Of a DNA stretch of 13,678 nucleotides, positions 9,246 to 13,678 are shown piece by piece. The translations under genes were made by a program, and so were the position numbers. How positions within the stretch are numbered: position 1 is the first letter of the stretch; every line of letters starts with the position of its first letter. A model generated the notes under the pieces. It was not told the origin of the DNA, made no database searches, and worked only from the letters and a program-made list of their open reading frames with translations. Source of the DNA: Verrucomicrobiota bacterium (GTDB lineage Bacteria > Verrucomicrobiota > Verrucomicrobiia > Opitutales > Opitutaceae); contig JAURJO010000029.1 in the NCBI GenBank assembly GCA_030832235.1, positions 1-13,678 on the forward strand, written 5' to 3'.

Positions 9246-10472
9246 CAGTTCGCGACTCAATCGGTCGTCGCCGTCGTTCGGCGCGGGCTTCACCCCGATC
9301 AGCGTGCAGAGAAGTTCGTAAATCTGAACGGCGGAAACCTCGGGCGTCACTTGTCCCGCGCGGAAGGCCGGGCCTTCCGCGATGAAGATGCCCTGCATGG
9401 AGCGGAGGCTCGGATCGTAACCATGATCCCCCGCCAGATAGCCTTTTTCCGGGTACTTGCGGCGGAGGCGATCGACCGTCGAACGCGGCGCGATGTGCCA
9501 GCCTTCGTCGGGCAGCACCCACACCGGCGCCACCCGCGGACCGGGCTTCATCGCCAGATGCGAGGGCAGGTCATCGGCCCGGAAGGCGCGCACGCGGGGC
9601 ACGGAGCGGAATTTCGCCACGAGCTCGTCCGCGGTTCCCGACAAGGGCCGCAGCGCCAGCAGGCTGCCGTCGGAATCGATCTGCACCGTGCGTGGATCGA
9701 GGATGTCATCGAGCACGACCACGCGGTCCAGGGCGGTCGCGGTCATCCCGTGGTCGGAAACGACCACAAAGTTGGGCGTGAGGCCGAGTTCTCGCAGACG
9801 CGCGCGCATTTCGGCGAGGTGGCCATCGACCTTCCGCACGGCGGCGGCGACCTCGGGTGAGTCGGGACCAAAGCGGTGTCCCGCCCCGTTCACTTCCTCG
9901 AGGTAGAACGCGATGATCGCGGGACGCTCCGCTGCCGGTCGGCGCAGCCAATCACTCACGTCGTCGAGTCGGCGCGTGAAGGGTATCGAGTAGTCGAAGG
10001 GTTTCCAGAAGGTCGGTCTCGCCCCGGCGATCGCGGCTTCCGATCCGGCCCAGAAATGGGCAGCCGCTCGCCGGCCTTGGCGTTCCGCGGTGACCCAGAT
10101 GGGCTCGCCGCCCCACCACGACCCGTCACGGAAGGATCCCGGCTGGAAGTAGTGGAAAAACGCCCCGCGTTCCGCGTCGAAGAAGTCGTTGTTCACGATC
10201 CCGTGTCGCGCCGGATGCAGTCCCGTCACCAGCGAGTAATGGCCCGGGAAGGTGTTCGAGGGAAACACAGGGACGAGACCCCGCGCGGAGGCGCCGCCCG
10301 CCCGCATTTCCCGCAGGGTGCGGCTCTCTTCCGGATATTTCTCGCAGTAGTCGTGGCGGAAGCCGTCGAACGAGATCAGGATCAGGGGCGAATCCGTTAC
10401 CGCGGCGCGCGCCGGCACCGAAAGCGCGAGGAAGACGAGTGCCGCGAGCGCGGACAGGTTCCGCCGGCTCAT
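9237..10472 (-). CDS. NPP-type alkaline phosphatase superfamily phosphodiesterase, secreted
   Basis: A 411-residue nucleotide pyrophosphatase/phosphodiesterase of normal bacterial NPP length. Residues 1-23 are a signal peptide ending ARA, so the enzyme works outside the cytoplasm and would cleave phosphodiester or pyrophosphate bonds of nucleotides or similar substrates. Metal and catalytic residues by comparison with the family: D36 (SFDGFRHDY), nucleophile T74 (FPSNTFPGHYS), N94 or N95, D240 and H241 (VVSDHGMT), H199 (GAGHRFGP) and H350 (GDHGYDP). The residue that is normally Asp in the EEPDxxGH motif is N195 here (EEVNGAGH), a change at a zinc ligand that could lower or alter activity. Its ATG overlaps the Smr gene stop by 4 nt (ATGA), implying translational coupling. 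The next gene is 70 nt downstream. Confidence 0.93.
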   Translation of the reverse strand: MSRRNLSALAALVFLALSVPARAAVTDSPLILISFDGFRHDYCEKYPEESRTLREMRAGGASARGLVPVFPSNTFPGHYSLVTGLHPARHGIVNNDFFDAERGAFFHYFQPGSFRDGSWWGGEPIWVTAERQGRRAAAHFWAGSEAAIAGARPTFWKPFDYSIPFTRRLDDVSDWLRRPAAERPAIIAFYLEEVNGAGHRFGPDSPEVAAAVRKVDGHLAEMRARLRELGLTPNFVVVSDHGMTATALDRVVVLDDILDPRTVQIDSDGSLLALRPLSGTADELVAKFRSVPRVRAFRADDLPSHLAMKPGPRVAPVWVLPDEGWHIAPRSTVDRLRRKYPEKGYLAGDHGYDPSLRSMQGIFIAEGPAFRAGQVTPEVSAVQIYELLCTLIGVKPAPNDGDDRLSRELLR

Positions 10473-10768
10473 GGCGTGAGCTCGACCCAGGTCGCTCCCC
10501 AGGAGCCGTTGGTCTCGCCACAGGCCCCGAAACGCCGGACTTCAGGAGAGCGGCGCAGAAAGGCATGCACGGTGGTGCGCAGGGTGCCGGTGCCTTTGCC
10601 GTGCACCACGCGGATACGATGGAGACCGAGGGCGCGGCATTCCGCGAAGTAGGCGGGCAGAAGTTCCCCCAGGTCCGAAGGCCGGAAGGTATGCAGATCC
10701 AACTCGTCCGTGATCGGCAGCCGCACCGCGTCCGCGGCGGAGTCGCCGGACGTCGCGGCGGTGCTCAC
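10469..10768 (-). CDS. Smr domain protein
   Basis: A 99-residue stand-alone Smr (small MutS-related) domain, the fold found at the C-terminus of MutS2. It has the family motifs LDLH (23-26) and VVHGKGTGTLR (54-64), and ends GSWGATWVEL (88-97). Such domains bind or cut nucleic acids: E. coli SmrB cleaves mRNA at collided ribosomes and MutS2 Smr can nick DNA. The LDLH and HGKGTG motifs associated with activity are intact. It is short, without the N-terminal extension of SmrA/SmrB, so its target cannot be inferred. The start is GTG at 10768, overlapping the TatA-like gene stop by 4 nt; its own stop overlaps the phosphodiesterase start by 4 nt. Confidence 0.9.
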   Translation of the reverse strand: MSTAATSGDSAADAVRLPITDELDLHTFRPSDLGELLPAYFAECRALGLHRIRVVHGKGTGTLRTTVHAFLRRSPEVRRFGACGETNGSWGATWVELTP

Positions 10769-11202
10769 GGGCAGTCTTCGCTGGCGATGACGCGCTTGGC
10801 CGGCGCGGGTGCCGGAGTGCCGGGGGCGGCCGAGGTGGATGCTTCAGTCGTGGCCGGTGCGTCCGGGCCGGCGCCGGAGTTGTTCGGGTCCGAGGACGTG
10901 GTGGCGGGGGATTCGACACCCGCTTCAGCCGGCGGCGGGGACGGGTTCGCCGCCTCCAGGGCCGCGGCGGCCTTCTTACGCTCGTCCTCTTCCATCGCGC
11001 GACGGAACTCTTCCTCGACGCCGGAAGCTGCTTTCTTCAGTTCGCGCACGGTCTTGCCCATGCCCCGGGCGAATTCCGGCAGTTTGTCCCCGCCGAAGAG
11101 CAGCAGCACGATCACGAGGATGAGCAGCATCTCCGGTCCGCCCAGCCCGTCGATGAAGGCGAGGGGTGGGAACGCGGCGATGATCGCGAAGGCGGACGTC
11201 AT
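10765..11202 (-). CDS. tatA: TatA/TatB-like twin-arginine translocase subunit with long tail
   Basis: A 145-residue protein with the TatA/B layout: a short N-terminal extension, a membrane helix at about 22-36 (GGPEMLLILVIVLLLF), a hinge FGGDKLPE (36-43), an amphipathic helix (ARGMGKTVRELKKA, about 44-60), then a charged helix to about 80. Residues 86-145 are a disordered tail rich in Pro, Ala, Ser and Thr. TatA oligomers form the passage for folded proteins and TatB helps bind the signal peptide; E24 near the helix start recalls TatB, while the FGxxKLPE hinge fits TatA, so the subtype is open. There is no tatC nearby. The start ATG at 11202 adds about 20 residues before the helix compared with E. 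coli TatA; a shorter form is possible. It lies 34 nt after the epimerase gene and overlaps the Smr gene. Confidence 0.85.
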   Translation of the reverse strand: MTSAFAIIAAFPPLAFIDGLGGPEMLLILVIVLLLFGGDKLPEFARGMGKTVRELKKAASGVEEEFRRAMEEDERKKAAAALEAANPSPPPAEAGVESPATTSSDPNNSGAGPDAPATTEASTSAAPGTPAPAPAKRVIASEDCP

Positions 11203-11222
11203 GGGTTGGGAACGAAAGGCGA

Positions 11223-11245
11223 TGAGCGTCCCGCGCTCAACGCAG
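11223..11245 (-). repeat. 3'-end hairpin motif, copy 2
   Basis: TGAGCG (11223-11228) pairs with CGCTCA (11234-11239, which contains the epimerase stop codon) over a 5-nt loop. The 17-nt block 11229-11245 differs by one base from 9229-9245. It may attenuate or stabilise the transcript between the epimerase and TatA-like genes. Confidence 0.4.
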
Positions 11246-12157
11246 ATTCACCGAAACCGAAAATTTCCGGGTTTCACCTCTCTTCACCCAGTGCAGGCCG
11301 ATTTTGTTCTCGGGTGCGTTGGGCGGCCCCATCCACGGCTCGACGCAGAAAAACGGCGAGGTGTCGGCCAGCGTCCAGGTCACGAAGACCGCGTCCGCCG
11401 GCGGCACCGGATCCGTACCGAGGCGAACGGTGACCGACCCCGGCCGGTCTTTTTCGCCGAAGACGGCTTCGTTCGTCTTCAAGCCGCCGTGGATGCAGTC
11501 GACCAGCGCCGCGTTGCCGAAGGTTTCCTTTTCCTCGATCTCGGGTCCCTGGATGAGCGCACCGGTCGGGTCGTGCCGGAAGCGCTTGGTCGCCGGAATC
11601 CGGATCGAGTAGTCGGAGCGGATCGTGCCTTCACTCCACGGGAGGGTGAAATAAAAATGGTGGCCGGCGGACCACGGCAGCGGTTCCGCTCCGAGATTCG
11701 TCAGCGCGAACTCGCAGGAAATCCCGAGCGGCTCGAAGCGGTAGCCGACGGTGAATTCGTAGTCGTACGGATAGCATGCGCGCGCCTCCTCGCCGGGCAC
11801 GAAGACGCTTGTGAAACCGCGGGCGTCGAGCTGCGTGATCTTGAACTCGCCCTGCCGCGCGATCCCGTGCAGCGGCATCGGGCGGCGGATGCCGTCCGCG
11901 GCGCGCCAGTGGAAAATATCGCCGCGGTCGAAGCAGCGACCGTTGAAGGGAAACAGAATCGGGTTGCCGCCGCGCACCTTGGCGATGTCGGCGAAGTCGG
12001 CGTTTTCGGGCCAATAGATGACGTCGCGCACGGAGCCGTCGCCGAGCCGCAGATTCCAGTTCATCAACCGCGCGCCTTTCTCGGGCAGGGCGAGGAATGT
12101 GGAGTTGCCCACCTGCCAGCGGGTGAGCGTCTGACCTTGGTACGAGATTTTCTCCAT
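11237..12157 (-). CDS. Aldose 1-epimerase (galactose mutarotase) family protein
   Basis: A 306-residue cytosolic protein with the galactose mutarotase-like beta-sandwich fold, expected to interconvert alpha and beta anomers of a sugar or sugar phosphate. Family signatures are GNPILFPFNGR (64-74), MPLHGIARQGEF (94-105, with a conserved His and Arg), the catalytic-type His in SAGHHFYFTLPW (163-174), and the likely catalytic Glu in FFCVEPWMGPPNA (269-281, E273). The GNP..FP and HG.AR pattern is that of the GalM/YeaD-type superfamily, but the exact sugar cannot be read. I chose the ATG at 12157 because it starts a compact family N-terminus (MEKISYQGQTL); a frame open back to 12271 would add 38 residues of low-quality sequence. 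It heads the minus-strand cluster and is divergent from the NfeD-type gene. Confidence 0.9.
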   Translation of the reverse strand: MEKISYQGQTLTRWQVGNSTFLALPEKGARLMNWNLRLGDGSVRDVIYWPENADFADIAKVRGGNPILFPFNGRCFDRGDIFHWRAADGIRRPMPLHGIARQGEFKITQLDARGFTSVFVPGEEARACYPYDYEFTVGYRFEPLGISCEFALTNLGAEPLPWSAGHHFYFTLPWSEGTIRSDYSIRIPATKRFRHDPTGALIQGPEIEEKETFGNAALVDCIHGGLKTNEAVFGEKDRPGSVTVRLGTDPVPPADAVFVTWTLADTSPFFCVEPWMGPPNAPENKIGLHWVKRGETRKFSVSVNLR

Positions 12158-12236
12158 AAGGGGCGGGGTACCGTCGGGTGCGGACGGGCGCAAAGGTTTT
12201 GTGGCGCATCCAGGCGGGTAGAAATGGGTCCGGCGC

Positions 12237-12264
12237 TTGCAGGTCCGGTCGCGGGTGCTAGGCT
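12237..12264 (+). promoter_or_regulatory. Extended -10 promoter for the NfeD-type gene, predicted leaderless
   Basis: TTGCAG (12237-12242) and TGC-TAGGCT (extended -10, 12256-12264) are separated by 16 nt. The -10 hexamer ends 6 nt before the ATG at 12271, so the expected transcription start falls on the A of the start codon. No Shine-Dalgarno sequence is present, in keeping with a leaderless mRNA. Confidence 0.45.
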
Positions 12265-12270
12265 CCGGCA

Positions 12271-13678
12271 ATGTTTTTCAGCTGCATCACTCGCCGCTGG
12301 TTTTACGCGCTCGCGTTTCTGGCGTGCGGGGCGGCGCTCGGCGCCGCCCCGGCGACAGGTGAATCGCCGGGCGCCGCGAAGCCCACCCGCGTGGTCGTGA
12401 TCCCGGTGCGCGAGCAGGTCGATTCGCCGCTGCTCTTCATCATCCGCCGCGGGCTCAAGCAGGCCATCGAGGAGAAGGCGGATCTCGTGGTGCTCGACAT
12501 GAAGACACCCGGTGGGGCGCTCGACGTGACCTTCGAGATCATGGAGGCGATCGCGAGGTTCCCCGGGAAGACGCTGACGTTCGTGAACAACGAGGCGCTC
12601 TCGGCCGGGGCTTTCATCTCCGCGACGACCGACGAGATCTGGTTTTCCCCCGAAGGCGTGATCGGTGCCGCCGCGCCCGTGATGTCGACCGGGCAGGAGA
12701 TCGATGCGACGATGCGGCAGAAGATCGTGAGCTACCTCAAGGCGCGGGTTCGCGCGACCAGCGAGGGCAAGGGGGATTTCCGCGGCAAGGTGATCTCGGC
12801 GATGATCGACGCCGACTACGAGTTGAAGATCGAGGACAAGGTCCTGAAGGGTAAGGGCGAGTTGCTGTCGCTGACCGCCAAGGAGGCGTCGGAGACGTAC
12901 GGTGAACCCCCGCAGCCGCTGCTCGCCGCCGGGATCGCCAAGGACGTGGGCGAGCTGCTTCGCGCAAAGTTCGGGGAAGGCGGGTACGTGTCGACGACGC
13001 TCGTCGTGACCTGGTCGGAGAAGTTCGCCGTCCTTCTGCGCTCCGTGGTCCCGGTGCTGCTCGGGCTCGGCCTGCTCGCGTTGTATGTCGAGTTCAAGAC
13101 GCCTGGCTTCGGGGTCTTCGGCGTGGTTGGCATCGCGTGCCTCGCCGTGGTGTTCCTGAGCAATTACGTCGCCGGCCTTTCGGGCCAGGAGCCCATGCTG
13201 GTCTTCGGTCTCGGTCTGGCGCTGGTCTTCGCGGAGATCTTCTTCATGCCTGGAGCCGTGATCTTCGCGGTTACCGGTCTAGCTCTGATGTTGGGATCGT
13301 TGGTGTGGTCGATGGCCGATATTTGGCCCAACCAGCCGGTGCGGTTCAGCGACGATCTTTTCCTTGGGCCGTTGATCGATCTCGGCCTCGGTCTCGTGGT
13401 GGCCGTCGGGCTGGCGCTTCTCCTGGCGCGGTTCATCCCGAAGGGCTGGTTCTTCAGCCGGCTCGCGGTGGCGGGGCCGGTCGCGGGCTCCGCGCAGGTG
13501 GCCGGGGGCGCTCCCGAGGTTGCGCCGCAGATCGACGCCATTATCGGGCGCGGGGGTGTCGCGGCGACGGCCTTGTTCCCGAGCGGACAGGTCGACGTGG
13601 ATGGCCGGCGTTACGAGGCGCGTCTCGAGTATGGTTCCGCCCAGCCCGGGGACCGCGTGATCGTACGACGCCGCACGG
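12271..13678 (+). CDS. NfeD-type membrane-bound serine protease (3' end outside window)
   Basis: 469 residues are visible with no stop. Residues 1-25 are a signal peptide. Residues 38-235 form a ClpP-like serine protease domain: VVIPVREQVDSPLLF, LDMKTPGGALD (75-85), then the Ser nucleophile in NEALSAGAF (S111) and the SPEGVIGAAAPV segment (126-137). By analogy with Pyrococcus 1510-N (Ser97 and Lys138, a Ser-Lys dyad), K151 in MRQKIVSYLKA is the expected base. Four or five membrane helices follow, about 255-272, 280-300, 308-325, 328-346 and 368-388. An NfeD OB-fold starts near 425 (GRGGVAATALFPSGQVDVDGRRYEA) and is cut by the edge just before it ends. Family members cleave SPFH/stomatin proteins, which are often encoded next door; any such gene would lie past the right edge. 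It is divergent from the epimerase gene. Confidence 0.93.
   Translation, partial: MFFSCITRRWFYALAFLACGAALGAAPATGESPGAAKPTRVVVIPVREQVDSPLLFIIRRGLKQAIEEKADLVVLDMKTPGGALDVTFEIMEAIARFPGKTLTFVNNEALSAGAFISATTDEIWFSPEGVIGAAAPVMSTGQEIDATMRQKIVSYLKARVRATSEGKGDFRGKVISAMIDADYELKIEDKVLKGKGELLSLTAKEASETYGEPPQPLLAAGIAKDVGELLRAKFGEGGYVSTTLVVTWSEKFAVLLRSVVPVLLGLGLLALYVEFKTPGFGVFGVVGIACLAVVFLSNYVAGLSGQEPMLVFGLGLALVFAEIFFMPGAVIFAVTGLALMLGSLVWSMADIWPNQPVRFSDDLFLGPLIDLGLGLVVAVGLALLLARFIPKGWFFSRLAVAGPVAGSAQVAGGAPEVAPQIDAIIGRGGVAATALFPSGQVDVDGRRYEARLEYGSAQPGDRVIVRRRT

Noticed and set aside
12158..12271. Longer N-terminus for the epimerase starting at 12271
   Set aside because: The added 38 residues do not resemble the family and would overlap the divergent promoter of the NfeD-type gene.
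10439..12400. 653-residue plus-strand reading frame across the TatA-like and epimerase genes
   Set aside because: It is antisense to three well-supported genes, has Arg/Gly/Ala-rich low-complexity sequence with no family resemblance, and is typical of long spurious frames in GC-rich DNA.

Overview
The window is GC-rich bacterial DNA (AT-rich only near 6336-6400) carrying 13 protein genes at high coding density. A PSD1-type cytochrome protein (DUF1549/LamG/DUF1553), a fused U32/RlhA-like protein, DUF4199 and AIM24 proteins, and long Pro/Ala-rich secreted proteins together suggest a member of the Verrucomicrobiota, perhaps Opitutaceae. That placement is inferred from gene content and is not proven. 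I found no rRNA, tRNA, CRISPR array, insertion sequence or phage gene.

Layout, left to right. (1) 1-2519, minus: 5'-complete but edge-truncated gene for a secreted PSD1-type cytochrome c protein. (2) 2520-2828: intergenic DNA with nested inverted repeats. (3) 2829-6337, minus: an OxyR-like LysR regulator followed after 41 nt by a large U32 family protein, probably cotranscribed. (4) 6338-6445: AT-rich divergent promoter region holding a close match to the four-half-site OxyR operator; a 60-residue two-helix membrane protein lies on the plus side and ends in a strong intrinsic terminator. (5) 6783-7469, plus: exported PDZ protein. (6) 7497-12157, minus: seven genes in one direction, namely aldose epimerase, TatA-like, Smr domain, NPP-type phosphodiesterase, small membrane protein, AIM24 and DUF4199. 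Spacing is tight: 34 nt, two 4-nt start/stop overlaps, 70 nt, 103 nt and 25 nt. (7) 12271 to the right edge, plus: NfeD-type membrane serine protease, with an extended -10 promoter placed so that its mRNA should be leaderless.

How the parts fit. The regulator/U32/small membrane protein block looks like a local regulatory unit: the operator overlaps the regulator's own promoter and lies just upstream of a candidate promoter for the small protein. The minus-strand cluster has an envelope theme (Tat component, exported phosphodiesterase, membrane proteins) mixed with a carbohydrate enzyme and an Smr protein; co-transcription is likely, a shared pathway is not shown. Almost no gene has a recognisable Shine-Dalgarno sequence.

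I did not find a clear new defence or mobile system. The best leads are the OxyR-like operator paired with a regulator lacking the expected redox cysteines, the Asp-to-Asn change at a metal ligand of the phosphodiesterase, the two cysteine quartets in the U32 protein, and the lack of Shine-Dalgarno motifs together with a leaderless promoter.
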